From the NCBI RefSeq assembly GCF_021608135.1, contig NZ_JAKIHL010000023.1, positions 1-49,619 of the forward strand: a stretch of 49,619 bases of DNA. Reading direction: 5' to 3'. Under the pieces are notes generated by a model. It was given only the letters and a program-made list of their open reading frames with translations, did no database searches and was not told where the DNA came from. A program made the translations under genes and the position numbers. The DNA comes from Microaerobacter geothermalis. Lineage in GTDB: Bacteria > Bacillota > Bacilli > DSM-22679. Below are positions 24,839-33,638 of this stretch, piece after piece (positions within the stretch are counted from its first letter, which is position 1; each line of letters opens with the position of its first letter).

Positions 24839-27559
24839 TTGACAAAGAAAGATCATTTCTCTGTGCGTACTGAACTAAAAGTAGGAGACCAATCCTACCA
24901 ATACTACCAATTAAGCAAACTGGAAGAGCAAGGAATTGGTCCCGTATCCAAACTGCCATTCACGATTAAAGTTCTTCTAGAAGCTGCCGTACGTCAATAC
25001 GATGGTCGGGCAATTACAGAGGAACATGTAAAAAAATTGGCAAACTGGACAGAAGGCCGGGATGAAAATCAGGAAGTTCCCTTTAAACCGGCACGAATTG
25101 TGCTTCAAGACTTCACTGGTGTTCCTGCCGTGGTTGATTTAGCTGCTTTAAGGGAAGCCATGCATCGCGCAGGGGGTAATCCAAGCCGGATTAATCCATT
25201 GATTCCCGTTGACCTGGTAATCGACCACTCTGTCATGGTTGACAAATTCGGAACACCCGATGCCCTACAATACAACATGGATATAGAATTTGAACGGAAT
25301 GAAGAGCGCTACCGCCTGCTTCGCTGGGCGCAAAATGCATTTGATAATTTCCGCGCTGTTCCTCCGGCTACTGGTATTGTTCACCAAGTAAATCTGGAAT
25401 ATTTGGCAACCGTAGCAGCAACGCGAAAGGTAGACAGCGAAACTGAAGTTTTTCCTGATTCCCTTGTTGGAACAGATTCCCATACTACCATGATTAATGG
25501 TTTAGGTGTTGTTGGTTGGGGCGTTGGGGGAATCGAAGCGGAAGCGGGTATGCTGGGGCAGCCCCTTTATTTCGTCACACCGGAGGTCGTTGGCTTTAAG
25601 TTGACAGGGAGCCTTCCTGAAGGGGCCACTGCCACGGATTTGGCCTTAACCGTAACCAATATTTTACGGAAAAAAGGCGTCGTTGGTAAATTTGTTGAAT
25701 TCTATGGACCTGGATTAAGCAATATCAGCCTGGCCGACCGTGCCACAGTAGCCAATATGGCACCTGAATATGGGGCTACCATGGGATTCTTCCCTGTAGA
25801 CAGTGAAACCTTAAACTACTTGAGAAGCACCGGACGGGATGAAGGGCTTGTTCAACTGGTGGAAGCTTATTATAAAGCCCAAGGATTATTCCGTACCGAT
25901 GCCACTCCCGATCCCGTTTTCTCAGATACCATTGAACTAGATCTGTCTACGATTGTGCCCAGTCTTGCCGGTCCAAAGCGTCCTCAAGACCGTGTGGAAT
26001 TGAGCAAAATGAAGGAAGCCTTTAATACAGCTCTCCGCGCTCCTGTCGATAAGGGCGGATATGGTATGTCTGAAGATAAGATTAACAAGTCTGTGGAAGT
26101 GACCCATCCCAATGGTGAAACCACAAAGTTGGGAACCGGCTCTGTTGTGATTGCCGCTATCACAAGCTGTACCAACACTTCCAATCCATCCGTCATGCTT
26201 GGAGCGGGTATCGTTGCCAAGAAGGCGGTGGAAAAAGGACTGCGCAAACCAGCTTACGTAAAGAGCAGTTTAACACCTGGTTCCAAGGTCGTCACTGATT
26301 ATCTGGTGAATACTGGACTTCTCCCATATTTAGAAGCTCTCGGTTTCCACGTTGCCGGTTATGGATGTGCAACCTGTATCGGAAACAGTGGGCCGCTTCC
26401 TGATGAAGTAAGCAAAGCCATTGACGAGAATGATCTAACCGTTTCTGCCGTCATCAGCGGTAACCGTAACTTTGAAGGACGGGTCCATGCTCAGGTAAAG
26501 GCAAACTATCTTGCTTCTCCACCCCTTGTTGTTGCATATGCTTTAGCAGGCACCGTTGATATTGATTTAGCCACAGAACCTATTGGCTATAACGATAAAA
26601 ATGAACCGGTTTATTTAAAAGATATCTGGCCAACATCCGATGAATTAAAAGAAGCTCTTAAATCTGCCATGGATCCTGAATTATTCCGGAAACAGTACGG
26701 TCAGGTATTTACCGCCAATGAAAAATGGAATGCCATCCCCGTCTCAGAAGGAGAACGGTATGAATGGGATAAGAATTCCACCTATATTCAGGAACCACCT
26801 TTCTTCGTTGGCTTATCACCAGATGTGGAACCAATCAAAGAGATTAAAGGTGCAAAAACCCTTGCGTTACTGGGAGATTCCATTACAACTGATCATATCT
26901 CCCCAGCGGGAAGTATCAAAGAAAGCAGTCCCGCAGGGTTATATTTGAAAGAACATGGTGTGGATAAAAAAGATTTCAATTCCTACGGTTCCCGCCGTGG
27001 AAACCATGAAGTGATGATGCGCGGTACTTTTGCCAATATTCGTATCCGCAATCAGATGGCGCCCGGAACAGAGGGCGGTATAACCAAATACTTGCCAACT
27101 GGTGAACTGATGCCAATTTACGATGCCTCCATGAAGTATCAGGAACAAGGCATACCACTGGTTGTACTTGCCGGAAAAGAGTATGGTACGGGAAGCTCCC
27201 GCGACTGGGCAGCTAAAGGAACCAATCTGTTGGGAGTAAAAGCGGTTATAGCTGAAAGCTTCGAGCGTATTCACCGCAGTAACCTGGTTGGCATGGGTGT
27301 TCTTCCATTACAATTTACAGATGGAGCCAGCTGGAAGTCCCTAGGCATTACCGGTGAAGAAACCTTTGATATTCTTGGCCTAAATGATGACATTCAACCT
27401 GGTCAAACCTTAAAAGTCCGGGCAACCCGTCCTGACGGCACTTTCTTCGAATTTGACACCATCGTCCGCTTGGATAGTCTGGTTGATATCGACTACTATC
27501 GAAATGGCGGTATTCTGCAGATGGTATTGCGTCAAATTATCAACGAAGAAGTAAAATAA
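24839..27559 (+). CDS. acnA: Aconitate hydratase
   Basis: This 906-residue TCA-cycle enzyme interconverts citrate and isocitrate. Its 4Fe-4S ligands are in [13 protein letters not shown] and [11 protein letters not shown] (C-x2-C). Substrate-binding motifs [22 protein letters not shown] and [13 protein letters not shown] are present, and the C-terminal swivel domain is complete. The length matches B. subtilis CitB (909), which is also an RNA-binding regulator when the cluster is lost. The TTG at 24839 is chosen because AGGAGG lies 9 nt upstream; an earlier in-frame TTG at 24833 is only 3 nt from that site. A divergent IclR regulator and two matching operators suggest unusual local control. 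Confidence 0.97.
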   Translation: MTKKDHFSVRTELKVGDQSYQYYQLSKLEEQGIGPVSKLPFTIKVLLEAAVRQYDGRAITEEHVKKLANWTEGRDENQEVPFKPARIVLQDFTGVPAVVDLAALREAMHRAGGNPSRINPLIPVDLVIDHSVMVDKFGTPDALQYNMDIEFERNEERYRLLRWAQNAFDNFRAVPPATGIVHQVNLEYLATVAATRKVDSETEVFPDSLVGTDSHTTMINGLGVVGWGVGGIEAEAGMLGQPLYFVTPEVVGFKLTGSLPEGATATDLALTVTNILRKKGVVGKFVEFYGPGLSNISLADRATVANMAPEYGATMGFFPVDSETLNYLRSTGRDEGLVQLVEAYYKAQGLFRTDATPDPVFSDTIELDLSTIVPSLAGPKRPQDRVELSKMKEAFNTALRAPVDKGGYGMSEDKINKSVEVTHPNGETTKLGTGSVVIAAITSCTNTSNPSVMLGAGIVAKKAVEKGLRKPAYVKSSLTPGSKVVTDYLVNTGLLPYLEALGFHVAGYGCATCIGNSGPLPDEVSKAIDENDLTVSAVISGNRNFEGRVHAQVKANYLASPPLVVAYALAGTVDIDLATEPIGYNDKNEPVYLKDIWPTSDELKEALKSAMDPELFRKQYGQVFTANEKWNAIPVSEGERYEWDKNSTYIQEPPFFVGLSPDVEPIKEIKGAKTLALLGDSITTDHISPAGSIKESSPAGLYLKEHGVDKKDFNSYGSRRGNHEVMMRGTFANIRIRNQMAPGTEGGITKYLPTGELMPIYDASMKYQEQGIPLVVLAGKEYGTGSSRDWAAKGTNLLGVKAVIAESFERIHRSNLVGMGVLPLQFTDGASWKSLGITGEETFDILGLNDDIQPGQTLKVRATRPDGTFFEFDTIVRLDSLVDIDYYRNGGILQMVLRQIINEEVK

Positions 27560-27605
27560 TCACCTTACCCAACCAAAGTCCAGCTAAATAAGCCCTTGAC
27601 TCAAA

Positions 27606-27643
27606 TAAAATAAAATCCCTGTCCTCACTGGACAGGGATTTCT
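27606..27643. terminator. Bidirectional terminator between aconitase and the EamA gene
   Basis: AAATCCCTGTCC and GGACAGGGATTT pair around TCACT. Flanking A and T runs allow use on either strand, and genes converge here. Confidence 0.85.
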
Positions 27644-27706
27644 CATAACTACATCCACAATCTAATATTTTAACCTTTTCATCCTATACATTGGAAAAAG
27701 TTCATC

Positions 27707-28618
27707 CTAAAACTTCCTTGCTTCCCTCATAGACTTCACCAGCACCCCTGTCTTTCTCCCGGAAATATAAACTCCACTCAAAATCATAACCAGCCCTAAG
27801 ATCGCAGAGAGAAAAATACTTTCTCCCAACAGAAGCCATCCCCATAGGAGAGCAGTGAATGGAACCAAATATGTTACGGTCGTTGCAAACTCGGCACTTC
27901 CCTCTTGAATAATATAGTAAAAGAACATATAAGCAATTCCTGATCCTACCACACCTAACCCGATAAATGAAAGAAAATTCTTGGTAATAAACAAATTACT
28001 CCAGTGAATCGGTTCTGAAACCAACGCAAGAATACCACTAAAAAAAGCTCCGGCGAAAAGAGTAATCATACTGATATAGGAAACGGATATACTCTGTAGA
28101 TACCTTTTGCTTAATTGGGATGAAAAAGCATAGCAAAGGGATGCCAACATCACAAGCAAAATTCCTGTCCGATCAACATCAGTATTTGTAAATACATCCA
28201 GTCCAACCAAAATAAGAATACCTATAAAACCAATCCCCATTCCAATCCACTGATATGAGTTAAGGGATATTTTAAACAATAGAAGTCCCACAAGCATCGT
28301 TAAGATTGGGGTAGAAGCATTGGCTATAGAAGCCATCCCGCTGCTGATTCTTGTTTCTCCCATCCCAATGAACGTCCAGGGAAGAGCAGAATTAAGCAAG
28401 CCAACTATCAGCAAAATCCCCCAAGGGATCTCTTTTAACTTCATTTTTTCTTTTTGTAGCAGAATAATGATTGCAATCGCCAGGGCCCCAAATAAAGAAC
28501 GAAGTGAAGCAACAGACCATGGACCAAAGTCTTCCAACAAGATTTTAATAAACAAGAAAGAGCTTCCCCAGATGAGGCTGAGCAAGCCAAGTACCCCATA
28601 TAATCTTAACGGCATCAT
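27707..28618 (-). CDS. EamA/DMT-superfamily transporter
   Basis: This protein of about 303 residues has ten predicted membrane segments in two EamA repeats. The first contains GLLSLIWGSSFLFIKILL, and the second has GIAYMFFYYIIQEGSAEFATTVTYLVPF, which is typical of the family. Members export amino acids and other metabolites; no substrate can be deduced. ATG at 28618 is preferred because AAGGAGAG precedes it, which removes 26 residues of a poorly hydrophobic N-terminal extension. It converges with acnA and shares its terminator. Confidence 0.9.
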   Translation of the reverse strand: MMPLRLYGVLGLLSLIWGSSFLFIKILLEDFGPWSVASLRSLFGALAIAIIILLQKEKMKLKEIPWGILLIVGLLNSALPWTFIGMGETRISSGMASIANASTPILTMLVGLLLFKISLNSYQWIGMGIGFIGILILVGLDVFTNTDVDRTGILLVMLASLCYAFSSQLSKRYLQSISVSYISMITLFAGAFFSGILALVSEPIHWSNLFITKNFLSFIGLGVVGSGIAYMFFYYIIQEGSAEFATTVTYLVPFTALLWGWLLLGESIFLSAILGLVMILSGVYISGRKTGVLVKSMREARKF

Positions 28619-28739
28619 TTTTCTCTCCTTCACTCGGTTAATCTGCTGCTGTAAAAATTTAATTTCTACAGAAGCATTTAGTATATACCAAGTCATTTCG
28701 TCTCTCTAAATAAGTATACATGATCCAGAACTTAATTTC

Positions 28740-28926
28740 ATCCCTCTTCCGTTCCCAACTTTCGGGAATAGACGATTTTTGACCTAAAAAACCTTTTCAC
28801 AGAAATGACACTAACCAATACAATCGTCATGGAATACAAGGCGGAATGAATATGAAAACTGTATTCCAGCCAATAGCTGGAAAGCCCATTTATAATAATG
28901 ATAAGAAACCAAATTACCGTTACCTT
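28740..28926 (-). other. Open in-frame stretch following the membrane protein gene
   Basis: Directly after the TGA of the gene at 28927-29298 the same frame stays open for 62 codons to a TGA near 28740. The predicted peptide is hydrophobic at first (IWFLIIIINGLSSYWLEY, then a second hydrophobic stretch) with a basic tail. There is no good start codon or ribosome site. It may be the rest of a longer membrane protein split by a nonsense mutation, or chance. Confidence 0.35.
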
Positions 28927-29298
28927 TCAATGGAGACGAAGAGAAAAACCTTCACCTGAAGATTGAATATTTCTCGTAAACAAAATGGTAAATGGATGGG
29001 ATGTGAATAGAGAGATGAATGCATTGATACCAAATGAAAAGCTAACGATGATGCCCACGCTTTCAACAAGTTGGGTCAAGTTGTGTCCAGATAGCCCATA
29101 AACAAGTCCAATGGCTTGCCATGTCAATACACTGGAAACAAACCATTCCCATTTCCCTTCTTTTATATAAAAGGCCAGCCAGATCAGACTCCATACAAAT
29201 CCGATGATGTAGGTGAGCAAGGGGTTCCCTATAATTGGAACATGGACAAACCCCATGGTAAAGGACATAAACATCGAATAGGCCAATATACGTCTCAT
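28927..29298 (-). CDS. Unknown small membrane protein
   Basis: This 123-residue protein has about four hydrophobic segments (MFMSFTMGFVHVPIIG, LLTYIIGFVWSLIWLAFYI, SVLTWQAIGLVYGLSG and IIVSFSFGINAFISLF) and a short polar tail. The start is supported by AAAGGAG 8 nt upstream. I do not recognise the family. It lies 13 bp after the thiamine pyrophosphokinase gene and may be co-transcribed with it. The reading frame continues past its TGA for 62 codons, so the protein may be truncated. Confidence 0.6.
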   Translation of the reverse strand: MRRILAYSMFMSFTMGFVHVPIIGNPLLTYIIGFVWSLIWLAFYIKEGKWEWFVSSVLTWQAIGLVYGLSGHNLTQLVESVGIIVSFSFGINAFISLFTSHPFTILFTRNIQSSGEGFSLRLH

Positions 29299-29311
29299 TA
29301 AAAAATCTCCT

Positions 29312-29953
29312 TTAATCCTTAGATTTTATTACTAATAGATAGCCGGATTCCACATAAATCCTTCCTACTTTTTCTTTTAACACATTGCTAATTCCAAGGG
29401 AATGGCCGATTGATAGAGAAGCCTGGTTCAGGGGATATTGGAACCCCTCCAACGTGATTCCGGTCACTTCCCAGCTTAAAGGCAAAAGTGAAATGTGGGA
29501 GAAGTGATCTTGTTCAATTTCAACATAGCGATCCACAAGCATTATCACATTATATTCATCCACGATAAGGCAGGGAATCCCTTTTTGCAATGCCGTCAAT
29601 AGCAGGTGAACGTTGGCCAAGGTATGGTCAAAGCGAGTACCCAGCCCGCCAATGATCATGATTTCTGAGGGCTCCCGCTTAATTGCCCACTGAACTGCCA
29701 GCTCAGTATCTGTTTCATCTTTTATAACAGGATCGCAAGCCCACATCTCTTTACTTTTCTGTGCAATTTCTTCCCGCTCTTGCTCAGTTACCGAATCAAA
29801 GTCCCCCATAGCCAAATCAGGTTGTATCTTATGCTGAACAAGAAAATATGCTCCACGGTCAACGCCAAAGAGAACATCGTCAGGTTTGATCTCCTTTAAT
29901 GCCCATTCACCCAAATTTCCTCCGGTAAAAATTAAGATCCGACGATTTCTCAA
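29312..29953 (-). CDS. Thiamine pyrophosphokinase
   Basis: This 213-residue enzyme transfers pyrophosphate from ATP to thiamine, giving thiamine diphosphate. Motifs seen are FGVDRGAYFLVQHKIQPDLAMGDFDSV near residue 28, KDETDTELAVQWA near residue 78 and IIGGLGTRFDHTLANVHLL near residue 98, with the C-terminal beta-sandwich following. A TTG start is used with GGGGGAT 6 nt upstream. In many Bacillales this gene lies near ribosomal small-subunit biogenesis genes, but here it is close to a TPP-riboswitch thiamine-uptake operon. Confidence 0.93.
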   Translation of the reverse strand: MRNRRILIFTGGNLGEWALKEIKPDDVLFGVDRGAYFLVQHKIQPDLAMGDFDSVTEQEREEIAQKSKEMWACDPVIKDETDTELAVQWAIKREPSEIMIIGGLGTRFDHTLANVHLLLTALQKGIPCLIVDEYNVIMLVDRYVEIEQDHFSHISLLPLSWEVTGITLEGFQYPLNQASLSIGHSLGISNVLKEKVGRIYVESGYLLVIKSKD

Positions 29954-30094
29954 GCAGAATCCCCCTTCCCGAAAACTCTTTCAAATGAATATTTGCCATT
30001 TGATGCTTGTATTATATTGATAGAATTACCCGTTGTAAAGTTGGTTATTGCGATCTTGAAAATCGTAAAGCAACAGATTAAAATATAGATTAAA

Positions 30095-30108
30095 TACCCT
30101 GTAGGGTA
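30095..30108. promoter_or_regulatory. Perfect palindrome upstream of the FmdB-type gene
   Basis: TACCCT-GT-AGGGTA lies 35 bp before the start codon. It could be an operator; no known motif was recognised. Confidence 0.35.
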
Positions 30109-30142
30109 GTAATCTTTACCGGAAAAGAAGGGAGGGAATCAG

Positions 30143-30331
30143 ATGCCCTTATATAGTTATGTCTGTAGTAAATGTAAAAAAGAGTTTGAAGAACTAGTTT
30201 CTACGGGCAACTCCGCCCTTGTCACTTGTCCGAATTGCGACAGTAGGGAGATTGAACGTAAATTTTCCGGAAAAATTTATGGAAAAGTATCATCCTCTGC
30301 CCCTTCCTGCGGAAATGGCGGATTTACCTGA
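30143..30331 (+). CDS. FmdB-family zinc-ribbon protein
   Basis: This 62-residue protein starts MPLYSYVCSKCKKEFEEL and has a second pair in CPNCDS, giving a C-x2-C...C-x2-C zinc ribbon, followed by a Ser/Gly-rich tail. This is the FmdB putative regulatory family, named after a formamidase-operon gene, whose function is poorly known. A strong AGGGAGGGA ribosome site precedes the ATG. It is a single-gene transcript ended by a terminator. Confidence 0.88.
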   Translation: MPLYSYVCSKCKKEFEELVSTGNSALVTCPNCDSREIERKFSGKIYGKVSSSAPSCGNGGFT

Positions 30332-30333
30332 GC

Positions 30334-30372
30334 ATCCTAGTCTGAAATAGGCTGGATGCCTATTTTTTTAAA
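30334..30372 (+). terminator. Terminator of the FmdB-type gene
   Basis: GCATCC and GGATGC pair, with a partly paired interior, and are followed by TATTTTTTT immediately past the stop codon. Confidence 0.75.
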
Positions 30373-30388
30373 AAAATAACCATTGACA

Positions 30389-31168
30389 TTAATCAATGGT
30401 CTTAGAAAATACCCCTTCCTCCAGGATCTGAAGCAGTTCTGTTTTGATTAGACTAAAACTTGGATCTGTTGTTAATTTTGGCTGCCTTGGTCTTGGAAGA
30501 GGTATTTTAACTTCTGCTAATATTCTCCCAGGCCTGGGGGACATCACGTATACTCGATCGGAAAGCAATATGGCCTCATCCACATCATGGGTAACAAATA
30601 GTATGGAATGCTTAAACGTTTGCCACATCTTGAGTAGCCACTGCTGTATATGCATTCGGGTCATGGCGTCCAGCTTGCCAAAGGGTTCATCCAGAAGCAT
30701 CAGTTCTTTTTTGCAAAGAAAGGTTCTGAGAAATGATGCCCGTTGTCTCATTCCGCCTGACAAGACATGGGGATAGCTTTCGGCAAATTTCTCCAATCCA
30801 AAGAGGGGAAAATAGGACAAAGCTTCTTCTTTTGCGGCTATTTTTTTTACACCCTGTATTTCCATTGGAACGATCACATTCTCCAGGATGGTTCTCCAAG
30901 GAAATAAAACGTCCTTTTGGGGCATATAGCTGACCATTCCTTTTTTCCCAACGATGGATCTGCCATCAAAGAGAATATTTCCTTCATCAGGAGCCGTTAA
31001 CCCTGCCACCATATCCAATAGTGTGCTTTTTCCACAGCCGCTGGGTCCTATGATACTGACAAATTCCCCTTGATCTACGGTAAGAGATACGTCGCTTACG
31101 ACAACAAGCCGTGATTTCCCTTTGCCTTGAAAAGCTTTGTTTACCCCATGAACTTCAAGCTTTCCCAC
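30389..31168 (-). CDS. thiZ: ABC transporter ATPase, thiamine precursor uptake
   Basis: This ABC ATPase has Walker A GPSGCGKST, a Q-loop in YMPQKDVLFPW, signature LSGGMRQR and Walker B LMLLDEPFGKLDAMTR. It powers the ThiX permease with ThiY as binding protein. GTG at 31168 is chosen because GGGGAGG lies 5 nt upstream; an alternative GTG at 31213 adds 15 residues and has a weaker site. The ThiXYZ system brings in formylaminopyrimidine, a thiamine breakdown product, in B. halodurans. The operon is led by a TPP riboswitch. Confidence 0.88.
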   Translation of the reverse strand: MGKLEVHGVNKAFQGKGKSRLVVVSDVSLTVDQGEFVSIIGPSGCGKSTLLDMVAGLTAPDEGNILFDGRSIVGKKGMVSYMPQKDVLFPWRTILENVIVPMEIQGVKKIAAKEEALSYFPLFGLEKFAESYPHVLSGGMRQRASFLRTFLCKKELMLLDEPFGKLDAMTRMHIQQWLLKMWQTFKHSILFVTHDVDEAILLSDRVYVMSPRPGRILAEVKIPLPRPRQPKLTTDPSFSLIKTELLQILEEGVFSKTID

Positions 31169-31221
31169 GGAATCCTCCCCTCTCTCAAGATCCTGGCCTT
31201 CTAAATGATTCACCCCGTGTA

Positions 31222-32280
31222 TTATTTCCCTGGTAAAAACTCGTTGGTAAAGGATTTGTCGGCCTCAATCATCTTAGGAATCAACTGCCGGTCATACATC
31301 CATTGGGCATACCTTTCCCAAACTTGAGTCTTTTGTATTCCCCATTGTTCGGCATCATCCTGGTATTTTTCACTTAGCCACCCTTGACTTGCCTTCACTA
31401 AGTCGGCATTTAACTCCGGAGCATTTTTTAACAAAATATCAGCCGCTTCACTTGGGTTTTGAATGGCAAAATCATATCCCTTTGCAGTGGCAGCCATAAA
31501 CTTCTTCACCAAATCTTTCTGTTCAGCTACATGCTGTTCATTGGTGACAATGACTGGAGTATAATAATCCAAAGCAGGATCTAAATCTTTTAGCATAATG
31601 AAATTGAGATCAATTCCACGACGCTCAGCCTCTACTCCGTCCCAACCGTAATAAATCCATTCAAAATCGGCATCTCTACCGATTGACGTGAAGAAATCTG
31701 TTGCTCCCAAAGTGACATTTTCCAATTTAGAAAAATCAGCACCTGCTTTTTCCATCACGGCCTTTAATACCGCTTCTTCCACAGGGGATCCCCAACCGCC
31801 GTACCGTTTTCCTTCAAAATCTTTGGGAGAAGTAATTTGGGCCTCTTTCAGGGATGCGAAGGCCGAAGTATTATGTTGGATAATGGCAGCAATCGATACT
31901 AAAGGAATATCATTTGCTCTGGCTTGCGTAACCCCTTCCTGATAACTGATCCCGAAATCAGCTTTTCCTGCTGCCACCAATTGGTCTGCAGTGCTTCCTT
32001 CACCAGGTTGAACAATTTCCACATCCAGTCCCTGTTCTTCATAAAAACCCTTATCCTTCGCTACATACAAACCGGAATGGTTGGTATTGGGGAACCAATC
32101 CAGCATGACTGTAACTTTTTGCAGTTCTTGTTTTGCAGTTTCTTCAGTAGCCTTCTCCTGATTCTGTCCCCCTTCATTCTTTTGTGCGCAACCTGTAAGA
32201 ATCAAAGCAAAAATAAGCAGAAAAACAAAAAGCAATGTTACGGATATCCGTTTATTTTCCGTTAACCAACTTTTTAACAT
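31222..32280 (-). CDS. thiY: Thiamine-pyrimidine ABC transporter substrate-binding lipoprotein
   Basis: This NMT1/THI5-like binding protein has about 352 residues. It starts with a long hydrophobic segment and a lipobox (LILTGCAQ) near residue 30, then a linker rich in Glu and Gln. The mature domain has VMLDWFPNTNHSGLYVAKDKG, DFGISYQEGV and DFEWIYYGWDGVEAERRG, features of formylaminopyrimidine/HMP-binding proteins. ATG at 32280 is preferred for spacing from GGAGGGGA; the ATG at 32286 is only 2 nt away. It is encoded between the permease and the ATPase. Confidence 0.9.
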   Translation of the reverse strand: MLKSWLTENKRISVTLLFVFLLIFALILTGCAQKNEGGQNQEKATEETAKQELQKVTVMLDWFPNTNHSGLYVAKDKGFYEEQGLDVEIVQPGEGSTADQLVAAGKADFGISYQEGVTQARANDIPLVSIAAIIQHNTSAFASLKEAQITSPKDFEGKRYGGWGSPVEEAVLKAVMEKAGADFSKLENVTLGATDFFTSIGRDADFEWIYYGWDGVEAERRGIDLNFIMLKDLDPALDYYTPVIVTNEQHVAEQKDLVKKFMAATAKGYDFAIQNPSEAADILLKNAPELNADLVKASQGWLSEKYQDDAEQWGIQKTQVWERYAQWMYDRQLIPKMIEADKSFTNEFLPGK

Positions 32281-32332
32281 GTCCATTCCCCTCCAAAATT
32301 TTTTCTCTAATCACTTGTCTATAGATGAAGAA

Positions 32333-33121
32333 TTATCTTTCTTCTTGTTGTTGGTAGTGCCACGGCATTGTCAGTCTAGCCAACAATTCAATCAGAGCAA
32401 ATATCCATAAACTTAAAAGGGTGATTACCACTATGGCGGCAAATACTCTCTCTGTCAGAAAAGATTGGGACGATCGGGTCATAAATATCCCCAATCCCCG
32501 ACTGGCCCCCAGCCATTCTCCGATCACTGCTCCCATGACGCTGTAAGTCCCGGCAATCCTCAGTCCAGAGAAAAAGAAAGGGAGAGCACTAGGTAATTTT
32601 ACCATGCGAAAAATCTGTCCGCGGCTAGCCCCCAGTGATGACATCAACCGCACCATCTCCCGATCCACCATACGGTATCCGTCTGCTAAGTTTACCGTGA
32701 TTGGAAAGAAACAAACAAGAGCCACCACAATAACCTTTGGTGCCAATCCATATCCAAACCAAATGAGAAATAACGGAGCCACCGCAATAATCGGGATCGT
32801 TTGGGAGATGACCAATAGGGGATATACCGCTTTTCTTAACCATGTTGAAAGATCCATAAGGGTAGCGATGGCTATGCCCGCTGCGATAGCAATCCCCAGT
32901 CCAAGGACAGTTTCATACAACGTTTGAATGGTATGCTGCCAGATTAATTCCCTTGCTTGCCAAAGGGATTGTGCAATGATCGTGGGGCTGGGAAGTATCC
33001 ATTTTTCTATTTTGGTCATGTTAACCACTATTTCCCAAATAAACAAAAGAACAAGAAGTGAAAAGCTGGGAAGAAAAATAGAACCCCATCTCTTACTTCC
33101 GATATTTAGCCAACTTCTCAT
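32333..33121 (-). CDS. thiX: ABC transporter permease, thiamine precursor uptake
   Basis: This 262-residue permease has six predicted membrane segments and the binding-protein-dependent loop, MRLMSSLGASRGQIFRMVKLPSALPFFFSGLRI (about residue 155-188), where EAA-like motifs contact the ATPase. Its start overlaps the preceding MTH1187-type gene by 29 bp, indicating coupling. Family resemblance is to the SsuC/TauC/ThiX group; thiamine precursor is inferred from the riboswitch and ThiY. Confidence 0.9.
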   Translation of the reverse strand: MRSWLNIGSKRWGSIFLPSFSLLVLLFIWEIVVNMTKIEKWILPSPTIIAQSLWQARELIWQHTIQTLYETVLGLGIAIAAGIAIATLMDLSTWLRKAVYPLLVISQTIPIIAVAPLFLIWFGYGLAPKVIVVALVCFFPITVNLADGYRMVDREMVRLMSSLGASRGQIFRMVKLPSALPFFFSGLRIAGTYSVMGAVIGEWLGASRGLGIFMTRSSQSFLTERVFAAIVVITLLSLWIFALIELLARLTMPWHYQQQEER

Positions 33122-33383
33122 CGATGGTTACCCCTTCAGGACGGTAATGAATTTTTATATGGGTCATCACTTCAGTTGCCCCGGCTTTAATGCATGCCTC
33201 TTGGGCTTTTTTTACGATATCCAAAAGGAGGTCCAAATCCCCTTCCATGACCGTCTCCATTGCTCCAACCTCATGTTTCACACCTGATTTCTGCACAACT
33301 TCAATGGCTTTATCCACAACCGGGTAGGTATCTCCATCAGGCACCTTAGGCAAAACTTGAAAACCAACATTCACAACCGGCAA
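33093..33383 (-). CDS. MTH1187/YqgV-type thiamine-binding protein
   Basis: This 96-residue protein starts MPVVNVGFQVLPKV and contains HEVGAMETVMEGDLDLLLDIV and VMTHIKIHYRP, typical of the MTH1187 (thiamine-binding) family, small alpha/beta proteins that bind thiamine or pyrimidine moieties. As the first gene after the TPP riboswitch and overlapping thiX, it is probably a cytoplasmic partner of the uptake system. Its exact role in such operons is not well established. Confidence 0.88.
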   Translation of the reverse strand: MPVVNVGFQVLPKVPDGDTYPVVDKAIEVVQKSGVKHEVGAMETVMEGDLDLLLDIVKKAQEACIKAGATEVMTHIKIHYRPEGVTIDEKLAKYRK

Positions 33384-33425
33384 CGATATCCCTCCTTTCT
33401 GAAGTCTATGGTTAGCTACATGGCC

Positions 33426-33456
33426 AAGTAGCGATTAATATCTGCTTCGAGGCTAA
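33426..33456 (+). repeat. Possible fragment of the structured repeat
   Basis: AAGTAGCGATTAAT...CTGCTTCGAGGCTAA resembles the part of copy 2 reading AAGAAGTGATTAAAGTCCGC and TACGAGTCTGAA (17153-17184). It is about 30 bp and lies between the TPP-riboswitch terminator and the MTH1187-type gene. The match is weak enough to be chance. Confidence 0.3.
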
Positions 33457-33457
33457 T

Positions 33458-33612
33458 AAAAAAACTGCCGTAAGGCAGCTCTGGAATACATCATCACCAT
33501 GGGATGAAAAAAACTCACCACGGTTCTTCCCTCCGCTGGCATTACCCAGATCAGGTTCATGGGTCGGTACAATACGGTACCCTCTCAGCCGGCTTCTTCC
33601 AGCTCCCCAACC
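33458..33612 (-). ncRNA. TPP riboswitch with terminator
   Basis: On the minus strand the THI element contains GGCTGAGAGGG, GACCCATGAACCTGATCTGG and GTAATGCCAGCGGAGGG, the conserved TPP-sensing core (about 33514-33612). A terminator, CTGCC-TTAC-GGCAG followed by TTTTTTT, lies at 33459-33480. Thiamine diphosphate should stop transcription of the four-gene uptake operon. Confidence 0.96.
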
Positions 33613-33638
33613 TTATTCTGTTATCAATTAATACTATA

